Positions 17,596 through 25,690 are shown, numbered from the stretch's first letter. The stretch: 41,618 nt of DNA from REEB76 sp049698775 (GCA_049698775.1 JBAVYM010000073.1:1-41618); one strand, 5' to 3'. Notes: generated by a model from the letters alone, not told the origin. Numbers and translations: made by a program.

Positions 17596-18066
17596 ATGCG
17601 CATGCACCTGCTGGCTGCCGGCACGCGCCTGCCGGCGTGGATCAATGACGGCTGCAACGAATATGCCAAACGCCTGCCGCCCGAATGCCGCCTGCTTCTG
17701 AAAGAAATTCCCCTGAGCGCGGCGCGAAAACGCGGCGACATCGGACGTGCCGTTGCCGAGGAAGGTAAAAGAATGTTGGCGGCGGTGCCGGATGGCGCAA
17801 CTGTCATCGCCTTGGATGTGCGCGGCCGCGGTCTGAGCACTGAAGCATTGGCCAGACAGTTGCAGCGCTGGCTGCAGGATGGCCGGGATTTGGCGTTTCT
17901 GATTGGCGGTCCGGACGGCCTTGCCGAAGACTGTTTTGTCGGCGCGGAATTCAAATTGTCATTGTCGCCGCTCATATTGCCGCACGGACTGGTGCGAATC
18001 GTGGTGGCCGAACAGATTTACCGTGCATGGACGATCTTGAAGAAGCACCCTTATCACAGGGCTTAA
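17596..18066 (+). CDS. rlmH: 23S rRNA (pseudouridine1915-N3)-methyltransferase RlmH
   Basis: A SPOUT-fold methyltransferase acting on helix 69 of 23S rRNA. The C-terminal knot region is clear: LAFLIGGPDGL, then LSLSPLILPHGLVRIVVAEQIYRAWTILKKHPYHR, matching the family down to the terminal YHR. Length is 156 residues (E. coli 155). ATG 17596 gives MRMHLLAAGTRLP; ATG 17602 (MHLLAAG) is also compatible. It starts two bases after the rsfS stop. The downstream gap is tiny and filled by a GTGAGGA tandem repeat that carries the Shine-Dalgarno of maf. Confidence 0.95.
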   Translation: MRMHLLAAGTRLPAWINDGCNEYAKRLPPECRLLLKEIPLSAARKRGDIGRAVAEEGKRMLAAVPDGATVIALDVRGRGLSTEALARQLQRWLQDGRDLAFLIGGPDGLAEDCFVGAEFKLSLSPLILPHGLVRIVVAEQIYRAWTILKKHPYHRA

Positions 18067-18071
18067 AGAGA

Positions 18072-18092
18072 GTGAGGAGTGAGGAGTGAGGA
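18072..18092 (+). repeat. Tandem 7-mer GTGAGGA x3 carrying the maf ribosome-binding sites
   Basis: Three perfect copies of GTGAGGA occupy 18072-18092 between rlmH and maf. They create GAGGAG Shine-Dalgarno cores at 18074, 18081 and 18088; the middle one is seven bases from ATG 18094. Slippage by one unit would change how many SD cores precede the start codon. Confidence 0.75.
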
Positions 18093-18093
18093 G

Positions 18094-18711
18094 ATGAGCC
18101 CAAGTTTCATTTATCTTGCCTCGCAATCTCCGCGCCGTACCGGATTGCTCAAACAATTGGGATTGCGCTTTGAAGTAGTGAACGCGCCGGCCGACGAGAA
18201 TCTGCAAGCGCGTGAATCGCCGCAGGACTATGTGTTGCGCGCAGCACGGCAGAAAGTTGCCGCGGCCGTGCAAGGGCTGGGCGGTCATCCGTCCGCGCCG
18301 GTGCTGGCGGCTGACACCGTGGTGGTGATAGACGGCGTGATTCTCCGCAAGCCGTGTGATCGCGGCGATGCGCTCACCATGCTGGCGCGGCTGTCGGGCC
18401 GTTCGCATGAAGTATTATCTGGCTTGGCGCTGTGGACACCGGTGGACATTCTCCAGGCGCTGAGCACGAGCCGGGTGAACTTCCGCGCCATCACGCCGGA
18501 AGAGATGGCGGCCTACTGGGATAGTGGTGAACCCGCGGACAAGGCCGGCGGCTACGCGATCCAGGGCTTGGGCGCGCTTTTCGTGGAGCGCCTCGAAGGC
18601 AGTTACTCGGGTGTCATGGGATTGCCGCTGTTTGAGACCGCGCAACTTCTGCGCGCGGCTGGTATTGCGGTTTTGGGTGGCGATCAGAGCGGTGAGGGAG
18701 TGAGGAAGTGA
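18094..18711 (+). CDS. maf: Maf/YhdE-type nucleoside triphosphate pyrophosphatase
   Basis: House-cleaning pyrophosphatase that hydrolyses non-canonical nucleotides; the YhdE subgroup prefers dTTP/UTP. It has the opening motif LASQSPRRTGLLKQLG, the catalytic-site block VLAADTVVVIDG, LRKPCDR, and the C-terminal DKAGGYAIQGLGALFVERLEGSYSGVMGLPL, which is closest to the YhdE pattern. I use ATG 18094 (205 residues) with GAGGAG at 18081-18086; an in-frame GTG at 18079 lies inside the repeat. The last codons and the TGA (18709-18711) are formed by a second GTGAGGA-like tandem array, so the C-terminal tail may vary between strains. It stands at the head of the maf-rng-yhdP-tldD group. Confidence 0.93.
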   Translation: MSPSFIYLASQSPRRTGLLKQLGLRFEVVNAPADENLQARESPQDYVLRAARQKVAAAVQGLGGHPSAPVLAADTVVVIDGVILRKPCDRGDALTMLARLSGRSHEVLSGLALWTPVDILQALSTSRVNFRAITPEEMAAYWDSGEPADKAGGYAIQGLGALFVERLEGSYSGVMGLPLFETAQLLRAAGIAVLGGDQSGEGVRK

Positions 18712-18723
18712 GGAAGTGAGGAT
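18692..18723 (+). repeat. Tandem 8-mer GTGAGGRW x4 at the maf 3' end
   Basis: Four 8-base units (GTGAGGGA, GTGAGGAA, GTGAGGAA, GTGAGGAT) run from the last maf codons across its TGA into the intergenic space. The core is the same as in the 7-mer array before maf, but the period is 8. Confidence 0.7.
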
Positions 18724-18730
18724 CAAGAAA

Positions 18731-18836
18731 GTGCTGCGTGCTGTGTACTGCGTGAAGAAAAGCGATGGATCCTTGCGGCCGATCTCTCTCGCCTCAATTG
18801 TCTTGTTTATGCTACGCAGCACACGGCACGCAGCAC
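18731..18836. repeat. Long inverted repeat between maf and rng
   Basis: The arm 18731-18754 (starting GTGCTGCGTGC) and the arm 18813-18836 (ending GCACGCAGCAC) are inverted copies matching at 21 of 24 positions, with a 58-base spacer. Two of the three differences would be G-U pairs in RNA. The arms are themselves GCTGCGTGC-like low-complexity repeats. It ends 21 bases before the rng start codon and fills most of the maf-rng gap. Confidence 0.6.
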
Positions 18837-18857
18837 CCGACATCTTCTTTTTCTGCC

Positions 18858-20327
18858 ATGAGTGAGGAAATTCTCATCAACGTCAGCTCCCGCGAAACGC
18901 GGGTGGCATTGTTGGAAAACGGTGTGCTGCAGGAGCTGTACATCGAACGCGCGCGCCATCACGGCCTGGTGGGCAACATATACAAGGGTCGGGTGCTGCG
19001 TGTGCTGCCGGGCATGCAGGCAGCCTTCGTGGACATCGGCCTGGAGCGCAGCGCATTCCTGCATGCCGCCGACATATTCAAAACGGCCGACGGCGAATCG
19101 AGCGAAGCGGGCGGAAGCCCCGCGGAGATCCGTGACCTGCTGCACGAGGGCCAGGAAATACTGGTGCAGGTACTCAAGGAACCGCTGGGCAGCAAGGGCG
19201 CACGCCTCACCACTCACATCAGCATTCCTTCCCGCTTTCTGGTGTACCTGCCCGCCGGGCGGACCATGGGACTGTCCGCACGCATTGAGGATCAGGCCGA
19301 ACGCGCGCGGCTCTTGGCGATTCTGGAAACATTCAGCGCCGATTTCCGGCCCGGCGGTTACATTGTGCGCACCGCCGGCGAAGGGGCGGCCGCGGAAGTG
19401 CTGCGCGCCGACCTGCTGTTCCTCAACCGGTTGTGGGAAAGCATCGCGGCACGCGCGGCCGAAACGCCGGCCGGCCGATTGGTGCATAGTGATCAGTCGT
19501 TGGCGATACGCATTCTGAGGGATTTGTTCGGCAATCAAGTGGAGCAGGTCAAAGTGGACTCGGCGGAAACTTGTGCACACATGCGCGAGTTCGCCGATGT
19601 GTTCATGCCGCAACTGGTGCCGCGCATCGAACTTTACAACGGCCCGCGCCCGATTTTCGATCTATACAGCGTCGAGGAGGAAATCAGGAAGGCGCTGGAG
19701 CACAAGGCGCAGTTGAAATCCGGCGGCTATCTGATCTTTGATCAGACCGAGGCCGTGACCACCATTGACGTGAATACCGGCGCCTATGTGGGCCATCGCA
19801 ATCTGGAAGAAACCATTCTCAAGACCAATCTGGAAGCGGCCCAGGCCATCGCACGTCAATTGCGGCTGCGCAATCTGGGCGGCATCATCATCATTGATTT
19901 TATTGACATGACCGATCCGGCACACCGGCAATTGGTATTGCAGGCATTGCAGCAAGCCTTGGCCAAGGACCGCACCAAAACCCAGGTGACCGAGGTGTCG
20001 GCTCTCGGGCTGGTGGAGATGACCCGCAAACGCACGCGCGAAAGTCTGGAACATATCCTGTGCATGCCCTGTCCCATCTGCCAGGGGCGCGGTTCGCTCA
20101 AGACTCCGGAGACGGTGTGCTATGACGTGTTCCGCGAAATCCTGCGGGTCACGCAGCAGTTCGACGTGAAAGAGCTGCGCGTGCTCGCGTCCCAGGATGT
20201 GGTAGACCTGATGCTGGATGGAGAAGCCACCAGTCTCGCGGAACTTGAAGGCCAGACCGGCACATCCATCCGTCTGCAGGCGGAAGCCTTGTACAGCCCG
20301 GAACAGTTTGATGTGGTGCCTTTGTGA
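18858..20327 (+). CDS. rng: Ribonuclease G
   Basis: Cytoplasmic endoribonuclease of the RNase E/G family, acting in 16S rRNA 5' maturation and mRNA decay. Domain order: S1 domain (about 38-130, starting NIYKGRVLRVLPGMQAAFVDIG), 5'-sensor/RNase H-like region, and DNase I-like catalytic core with Asp 304 (TTIDVNTG) and Asp 347 (IIIIDFIDM) as metal ligands. The CPIC zinc-link motif follows at about 415. Length 489 residues equals the short RNase G form without the RNase E scaffold tail. ATG 18858 (MSEEILINVSSRETRVALLE) matches the family start, although no good Shine-Dalgarno is visible and a large inverted repeat precedes it. It is followed by yhdP 27 bases later. Confidence 0.96.
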   Translation: MSEEILINVSSRETRVALLENGVLQELYIERARHHGLVGNIYKGRVLRVLPGMQAAFVDIGLERSAFLHAADIFKTADGESSEAGGSPAEIRDLLHEGQEILVQVLKEPLGSKGARLTTHISIPSRFLVYLPAGRTMGLSARIEDQAERARLLAILETFSADFRPGGYIVRTAGEGAAAEVLRADLLFLNRLWESIAARAAETPAGRLVHSDQSLAIRILRDLFGNQVEQVKVDSAETCAHMREFADVFMPQLVPRIELYNGPRPIFDLYSVEEEIRKALEHKAQLKSGGYLIFDQTEAVTTIDVNTGAYVGHRNLEETILKTNLEAAQAIARQLRLRNLGGIIIIDFIDMTDPAHRQLVLQALQQALAKDRTKTQVTEVSALGLVEMTRKRTRESLEHILCMPCPICQGRGSLKTPETVCYDVFREILRVTQQFDVKELRVLASQDVVDLMLDGEATSLAELEGQTGTSIRLQAEALYSPEQFDVVPL

Positions 20328-20354
20328 GCGCACCGATGGAGCACGGGTAACAAC

Positions 20355-23300
20355 ATGAGGCGCTGGCAACATCTCATCTGGAAATGGCTGGCGGGCGTGA
20401 TTGTCGCAGCGGTGCTGCTGGTGGCGACATTGATGGGCCTGTTTCGCCTGTTTGCGCCGCTGGTGCCCGGCTACCGTGAGCAAACACAAACCTGGGCCAG
20501 TCAGGCCTTGGGTTATCCCGTGAGCATCGCGGCCATGGGCGCGCAGTGGGGCTTGTACGGCCCTGAGTTGACTTTGGAACAGGTCAATATCCTTTCCAAA
20601 GACCATCAGCGGGTCGTGACCACGGCGCGGGAAATCCGCCTCGGCTTCACACTGGGCGCGCTGTTGCACGGTCAATTTTCCCGGCCCAGCCGGATCATCC
20701 TCATTGAGCCGCAGATGACGTTGCAACGCGATACCGACGGCAGTATCGGCGTGCTTGGCCTCAAAGGCAGCCTGAATCTGGGGCGCGAACACACCGACTG
20801 GCGACAAGTGGCGGCCGACAGCCTTGCGCAGAACGCGGAGCTGCTGATCCGCCGTGGCCAGGTGACGCTGATTGATATGCGCACGCCGGCGGCGCCGCTG
20901 GTTTTCAGCGATATCCGGTTGAATCTGGACAACAGCGCCGACACCCATCAGATATCCGGCCGCCTGTTGTTGCCAACGGTTCTTGGGCAGAGCCTGTCCC
21001 TGGCCACGACCGTCCAAGGCACTGGAGCGAAACCGGAGGCTTGGCAGTGGCAGACGCAAATGCAGGGTAGCGCGCTCAATTTGCCGCGACTTTTGTCTTA
21101 TTGGCCGGCTTATGACGGCCGTTTCAACAGCGGCGTGGTGGATTTGCGTGCCGCACTCTCAGGTGAAGGCATGCACGTGGACCGGGTGGAAACAGTCATT
21201 GATATTCATCAATTGATTCCTGCAGTTGGCGCGTCCGCAAACAGCGGGTTCGGCCTGTTGGCAGGCACGTTGAACTGGAACCGGAGTAGCGATGGCTGGA
21301 ACCTGATCGGCAGCAATATACAGTTGCAGCGCGGCCAGGATCTCTGGCCCGGCAGCCGCTTTGAGCTGCATTATTCGCATGTACAAGGTGCGTCAGTTTC
21401 GTGGTCCGGCCTCGCCAGTTTCTTGCGCTTGCAGGATCTGGCGGCTCTGGCGGCGTGGCTGCCGGAAAATCTTGCACCCGACAGCGCACGCTGGTTGCGG
21501 TTTGCGCCGAGCGGCGATGTGACGGATTTGAGCTTCCAGTCTCAGTGGAATGGCAAGTCCTTCGATACCTGGTCGCTGCGCGGCGGTTTCAGCGATCTCG
21601 GGCTGCGCGCGGATGGCGATATTCCCGGTTTCAGCGGGCTGAGCGGCGAGCTTTCGGCCAATCAGGACCAGGGTACGTTGCAACTTACCGGCAAGAACGT
21701 CACCGCCACCTTCGCGCATCTGTTTCGCGTACCGCTCACCGCCAGCGCGCTCACCGCCGATGTACATTTCAACCACGATGCCCAGGGCTGGCATTTCACC
21801 ATCGCAAACTTCTCCACGGGTAACCCCGATGTGCAGCACGTGAGTGCCACCGGCACATTATTGCTGCCCGCCGACGGCAGCGCGCCGATGATTGATTTGC
21901 AGGCCAGCGTGGAAAATGCCGATGCGCACAACAAGTCGGTTTATTTCCCGGTGGGCATCATGCCCAAAGAAGTGGTGCAGTGGCTTGACAGCGCCATTGT
22001 CAGCGGCCAAGTCCCGTCCGGCAGCTTGGTGCTGCGCGGCAAATTGGATGACTTTCCCTATGACAATGGCCGGGGACTGTTCGATATTCGTTTTCATCTG
22101 GTGCGGGGCGTGCTGGATTACGCCACGAATTGGCCGCGCGTGAGCGGCCTGGAAGCCGACGTGGAGTTCAAGAATCAGGGCATGCACGTCGCGGTACAGC
22201 GCGGCGGCATGCTGGGCGACGACATCAGCGGCGCTACGGCGGATATTGCGGATCTGCGCCAGGGTATGCTGCAAATCCAGGGTACTGCGCGTGGTAGTGC
22301 ACAAAACTCGCTGACCTTCCTGCGCAGCGGACCGCTTAAAGACCGCTTCGGCCATTATCTCGACAACTTGAAAGTCAGCGGCGGCAGCGATGTAAGCCTG
22401 AGCCTGTCGCTGCCGGTGGAGCATGTGGAGCGCTTCAAGTTGGACGGCCGCGCGCAACTCCGCGATGTGAACATTACTGTGGCCAATCTGCAGAACTGGT
22501 CGCTGCGCAAATTGAATGGCAGCGTGAAGTTCAGCGGAGATGGCGTGAGCGCGGACAAACTCAGCGCCGTATTCATGGGCGAACCCATGCGCATCAGCTT
22601 GGCTCCCGACGGCACGCAGGATATGACCCAAATCAGCGCCGAAGGTGGCGCGTCGGCGGCGGAATTGTCAGTCGCACTGCCGGCGTCATTTGCAAATGCA
22701 CTTTCCGGCACCGTTTCCTGGAAATTGGCAGGCAGCCTGCCCAATAATCCGGCCGCCGGCAGCACTGGGCTGTCTCTGACTTTGACATCGGATTTGCAGG
22801 GACTGGGCGTGGCGCTGCCCGAACCGTTTGGGAAACCGTCGGATGCCGCCCGGCCCGTCAGTGCCACTCTCAGCTTCACGGGCGATCAGCAGATGCTCAT
22901 GCGGGTTCGCTTCGCGAATACCCTGGATGGCTTGTACCGCTTTACGGATGAAAACGGCGCATGGCATTTTGAACGCGGCAACCTTGAGTTCGGCGCAGGG
23001 GAAGCGTCATTGCCCGCCGTACCCGGACTGATGCTCACCGGCACGCTGCCGGAATTTTTTGTGGATGACTGGAAACCTTATCTACCCTCCGGCTCTGGTC
23101 CGGTTTCGCCCTCCTTGCCCTTGTTCCTGCAGGGCGTGAATCTGGAAGTGACGCGCTTTTTGGGTTTCGATCAGGATATTGACCATCTGCATGTGCGGCT
23201 TGCGCGCGACGGCGATGATTGGAAGCTGAATCTGGTCAGCACGCCCATCGCCGGACAGATCAGCCTGCCTTTGCATGTGGATGCGGCGCATCCGATTGTT

Positions 23301-24215
23301 GCCGACATGCAGCGTGTGACACTGGTGCGCAAAGCAGCGAAAAAGCAGCAGGCCAGCCCGACTCCCCAGCTCAATCCGCACGACGTGCCGCCGCTGCGCA
23401 TTGCGATCCGGCAATTGCGCTACAACGATGTGGCACTCGACAACCTGCGCGCGGATTTGGAACCACAGCCGCAAGGTGTGACCCTCAAGTCATTTTCCGT
23501 GGTGAATCCAGCCTTCACGCTCACCGCCAGCGCCCAGTGGATCATGCCAGCCGGCGGCGGCCAGCAAACAATTCTCAATGCACAGCTTGCCAGCAAGGAT
23601 ATTGAAAAGACCCTGCAAGCCTTCGGCTATGCGCCCGGCATCACCGGTGATCGGGGACAGTTGCAGGCGGATTTGAGCTGGCCGGCGGGTCCGCTCGGGG
23701 ACATGGCATCGGCCCTGGAAGGCAAGCTGCACGTCAAGCTCGAAAACGGACGCTTGCTGGAAGTGAAACCCGGCGCCGGCCGCATCTTCGGATTGCTCAG
23801 TATCAATGCCTTACCGCGCCGTTTGCTGCTCAATTTCAGCGATGTGCTGGGCAAGGGCCTGGCCTACGATTCCCTGGAAGGAAACTTCACGCTGAAAGAT
23901 GGCGATGCCTATACCAGCGATTTGAACCTCGCTGGGCCGGCGGCAAAAATCCAGATCGTGGGCCGTACTGGACTTGTCAAACATGACTTCAACGAAGCCG
24001 TGCTGGTGGTGCCGAGCGTGGGCCCCACCTTGCCGATACTGGGTGCGCTGGCGGGCGGATTGGGTGTAGGCGCGGTGGTGTTTGTGCTCTCGGAAATCTT
24101 CCGCAAACCGATTTCGGAGGCGGGTGAAATCCGCTACCACCTCACCGGGACGTGGGATAATCCGGTTCTCACCAAGGTGGTCCCGCCCAAACCCGCAAGC
24201 AGCACGCCGCGTTGA
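20355..24215 (+). CDS. yhdP: YhdP-family AsmA-like envelope protein
   Basis: A very large protein anchored in the inner membrane and spanning the periplasm. YhdP/TamB/YdbH-type proteins form beta-rich bridges that move phospholipids to the outer membrane. Here a single N-terminal helix (about 10-35, LAGVIVAAVLLVATLMGLF) precedes a DUF3971 region starting PVSIAAMGAQWGLYGPELTLEQV. Long repetitive beta-strand sequence follows, and a C-terminal AsmA_2 block (about 1150-1270) includes GRIFGLLSINALPRRLLLNFSDVLGKGLAYDSLEG, which closely parallels E. coli YhdP. Length (1286) matches. It sits in the standard maf-rng-yhdP order. ATG 20355 has GGGTAAC upstream. Confidence 0.93.
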   Translation: MRRWQHLIWKWLAGVIVAAVLLVATLMGLFRLFAPLVPGYREQTQTWASQALGYPVSIAAMGAQWGLYGPELTLEQVNILSKDHQRVVTTAREIRLGFTLGALLHGQFSRPSRIILIEPQMTLQRDTDGSIGVLGLKGSLNLGREHTDWRQVAADSLAQNAELLIRRGQVTLIDMRTPAAPLVFSDIRLNLDNSADTHQISGRLLLPTVLGQSLSLATTVQGTGAKPEAWQWQTQMQGSALNLPRLLSYWPAYDGRFNSGVVDLRAALSGEGMHVDRVETVIDIHQLIPAVGASANSGFGLLAGTLNWNRSSDGWNLIGSNIQLQRGQDLWPGSRFELHYSHVQGASVSWSGLASFLRLQDLAALAAWLPENLAPDSARWLRFAPSGDVTDLSFQSQWNGKSFDTWSLRGGFSDLGLRADGDIPGFSGLSGELSANQDQGTLQLTGKNVTATFAHLFRVPLTASALTADVHFNHDAQGWHFTIANFSTGNPDVQHVSATGTLLLPADGSAPMIDLQASVENADAHNKSVYFPVGIMPKEVVQWLDSAIVSGQVPSGSLVLRGKLDDFPYDNGRGLFDIRFHLVRGVLDYATNWPRVSGLEADVEFKNQGMHVAVQRGGMLGDDISGATADIADLRQGMLQIQGTARGSAQNSLTFLRSGPLKDRFGHYLDNLKVSGGSDVSLSLSLPVEHVERFKLDGRAQLRDVNITVANLQNWSLRKLNGSVKFSGDGVSADKLSAVFMGEPMRISLAPDGTQDMTQISAEGGASAAELSVALPASFANALSGTVSWKLAGSLPNNPAAGSTGLSLTLTSDLQGLGVALPEPFGKPSDAARPVSATLSFTGDQQMLMRVRFANTLDGLYRFTDENGAWHFERGNLEFGAGEASLPAVPGLMLTGTLPEFFVDDWKPYLPSGSGPVSPSLPLFLQGVNLEVTRFLGFDQDIDHLHVRLARDGDDWKLNLVSTPIAGQISLPLHVDAAHPIVADMQRVTLVRKAAKKQQASPTPQLNPHDVPPLRIAIRQLRYNDVALDNLRADLEPQPQGVTLKSFSVVNPAFTLTASAQWIMPAGGGQQTILNAQLASKDIEKTLQAFGYAPGITGDRGQLQADLSWPAGPLGDMASALEGKLHVKLENGRLLEVKPGAGRIFGLLSINALPRRLLLNFSDVLGKGLAYDSLEGNFTLKDGDAYTSDLNLAGPAAKIQIVGRTGLVKHDFNEAVLVVPSVGPTLPILGALAGGLGVGAVVFVLSEIFRKPISEAGEIRYHLTGTWDNPVLTKVVPPKPASSTPR

Positions 24216-24219
24216 CTGT

Positions 24220-24558
24220 ATGACGAAACCTGTCTTGATTTCAATCCTGTGCGCCGTTCTGCTGGGGTTTGCAACCAGTGCCCGCGCCGGCAGTTACACC
24301 ATTACCGCCGAGATGTGGATGCAGCCGCGCAGTGGTCACGTGATGTTGCAGATGCCGCCGGTGCGCGCGGCGGTGCACGACTGGATGCAGCATCCGGGAT
24401 CGCATCTGGTGATTTTGCACTCCGGCGATGATACCGGCAGCTTGTGGGCCAGCGAAGTCCAGGATTGGCTGGTGTCACTCGGGATTCCGTCTGCCGATAT
24501 CGTCAAGCGCATCAGCGGACAGGACGAGAACTCCGTGACCTTGGCGGTGGAACCGTGA
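24220..24558 (+). CDS. Small exported protein of unknown function between yhdP and the nitrilase
   Basis: A 112-residue protein with a clear Sec signal peptide: MTKPVLISILCAVLLGFATSARA, cleavage probably after ARA. The mature part of about 89 residues (GSYTITAEMWMQPRSGHVML..., then HPGSHLVILHSGDDTGSLWASEVQDWLVSLGIP) has an alpha/beta pattern. The HSGDD...VQDWLVSLGIPSADIVKR portion loosely recalls OmpA-like periplasmic domains, but this is an impression, not an assignment. ATG 24220 lies four bases after the yhdP stop and its own TGA overlaps the nitrilase GTG, so it is embedded in the yhdP-nit operon. A role with YhdP in the envelope is inference from position only. Confidence 0.75.
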   Translation: MTKPVLISILCAVLLGFATSARAGSYTITAEMWMQPRSGHVMLQMPPVRAAVHDWMQHPGSHLVILHSGDDTGSLWASEVQDWLVSLGIPSADIVKRISGQDENSVTLAVEP

Positions 24559-25382
24559 GCACGCACAAAGCCGCCGCGCTGCAGATGAACTCCAGTGACG
24601 ACGTGACCGCCAATCTGCGCGAAGCCAGCAAGCTCATGGCCAAGGCCGCGGCCCAGGGTGCGGAACTTCTGGTCCTCCCGGAAAATTTTGCACTCATGGC
24701 GCGGAACGATGCGCAGCGGGCAGCGGCGGGCGAACTGGATGGCAGCGGCACCATCCAGGATTTTCTCGCCGACAAGGCCCGCAATCTGCGCGTCTGGATC
24801 GTGGGTGGCACCGTGCCGGCGCTGGCAGCAGAAGACAAAGTGTATGCGCGGTGTCCTGTGTACAATTCAGACGGTGAGCGCGTCGCGTATTACGACAAGG
24901 TTCACCTCTTTGATGTGCAAGTGAACGCCGCGGGTGAGTCCTACCGTGAATCCGCTGGCATTGCCGCCGGCGACCGGGCCGTGACAGTGGACACGCCGTT
25001 CGGCACGCTGGGTTTGAGCGTGTGTTATGACCTGCGGTTTCCGGAACTCTACCGCGCGCTGCTGGCGCAAGGCGCCACCCTGTTCACGGTACCCGCCGCG
25101 TTCACGCGCACCACCGGCCGGGAGCATTGGCAATTATTGAACCGTACCCGCGCGGTCGAGAACCTGGCCTTCGTTATCGCCGCCGCCCAGACCGGTACAC
25201 ACGCGAGCGGCCGGGAAACCTGGGGCCATTCCATGATCGTGGACCCCTGGGGCGAAATTCTGGCGGAACGTGCCGGGGAGCCGGGCGTGGTCATGGCGGT
25301 GATTGATACCGAACAGCAAACCCGCCTGCGCACCCGCTTTCCGGTCTTGCAGCACCAGCGGCTGAACAGCCGCGGTTTTTGA
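24555..25382 (+). CDS. Nitrilase-superfamily C-N hydrolase (deaminated-glutathione amidase/omega-amidase type)
   Basis: Cytoplasmic amidase of the Nit1/Nit2 branch, proposed to repair deaminated glutathione or act on omega-amides. The Glu-Lys-Cys triad is visible: E43 (LPENFAL), K115 (YDKVHLFDV) and C157 (SVCYDLRFPELYR). The C-terminal HSMIVDPWGEIL is also family typical. GTG 24555 overlaps the stop of the preceding small gene (GTGA) and gives 275 residues, the usual length. It is the last gene before a toxin-antitoxin pair that separates it from tldD; its TGA is part of that pair's -35 box. Exact substrate cannot be stated from sequence. Confidence 0.92.
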   Translation: MSTHKAAALQMNSSDDVTANLREASKLMAKAAAQGAELLVLPENFALMARNDAQRAAAGELDGSGTIQDFLADKARNLRVWIVGGTVPALAAEDKVYARCPVYNSDGERVAYYDKVHLFDVQVNAAGESYRESAGIAAGDRAVTVDTPFGTLGLSVCYDLRFPELYRALLAQGATLFTVPAAFTRTTGREHWQLLNRTRAVENLAFVIAAAQTGTHASGRETWGHSMIVDPWGEILAERAGEPGVVMAVIDTEQQTRLRTRFPVLQHQRLNSRGF

Positions 25383-25407
25383 CAATCTGTATGCGGGGCA
25401 GCATAAT
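25379..25407 (+). promoter_or_regulatory. Sigma-70-type promoter of the Phd/VapC pair
   Basis: A perfect TTGACA (25379-25384) and CATAAT (25402-25407) are separated by 17 bases. The TGA stop of the nitrilase gene (25380-25382) lies inside the -35 hexamer. This is the strongest promoter match I saw in the window. Confidence 0.75.
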
Positions 25408-25422
25408 TAGACTGGTTGTCTA
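25408..25422 (+). promoter_or_regulatory. Probable antitoxin operator, TAGAC-N5-GTCTA
   Basis: A 5-5-5 inverted repeat immediately follows the -10 hexamer and covers the predicted start site (about 25414). Phd/YefM antitoxins repress their own promoters at short palindromes like this; binding here is inferred. The antitoxin Shine-Dalgarno GGAG follows at 25425-25428. Confidence 0.5.
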
Positions 25423-25435
25423 GTTGGAGAACGCT

Positions 25436-25690
25436 ATGTCTACGGTTGGTGCCTTTGAGGCCAAAACCCATCTTTCCCGGCTCTTGGATCAAGTGGAACG
25501 CGGCGAGGAAATTATCATCACACGCCACGGCGAACCCGTGGCCAAGCTCGTTTCCGTACGGGCTCTAAGCGGTCGTCAGCAAATCGCGAAGCTGATTGCG
25601 GAAACCCGTGAGAGCCGCAAAGGCCAAGATCACGGCCGTAAATCGGGCACCACCCTGCGCGAATTGATTGCAGCCGGGCGTAAATATTGA
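25436..25690 (+). CDS. Phd/YefM-family antitoxin
   Basis: An 84-residue antitoxin. The N-terminal half has the family signature MSTVGAFEAKTHLSRLLDQVERGEEIIITRHGEPVAKL, which forms the DNA-binding dimer. The basic, probably disordered C-terminus (residues 50-84) should wrap the toxin. ATG 25436 is supported by TTGGAG eight bases upstream; the TTG at 25424 is part of that site and not a likely start. The stop overlaps the toxin ATG by one base (TGATG). It is paired with a PIN toxin and inserted between the nitrilase gene and tldD. A phd antitoxin with a VapC-type toxin is a common combination. Confidence 0.9.
   Translation: MSTVGAFEAKTHLSRLLDQVERGEEIIITRHGEPVAKLVSVRALSGRQQIAKLIAETRESRKGQDHGRKSGTTLRELIAAGRKY

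Noticed and set aside
19662..21059. 465-codon minus-strand open frame across rng and yhdP
   Set aside because: It spans two well-supported plus-strand genes; the translation is His/Gln/Arg-rich with no recognisable motif.
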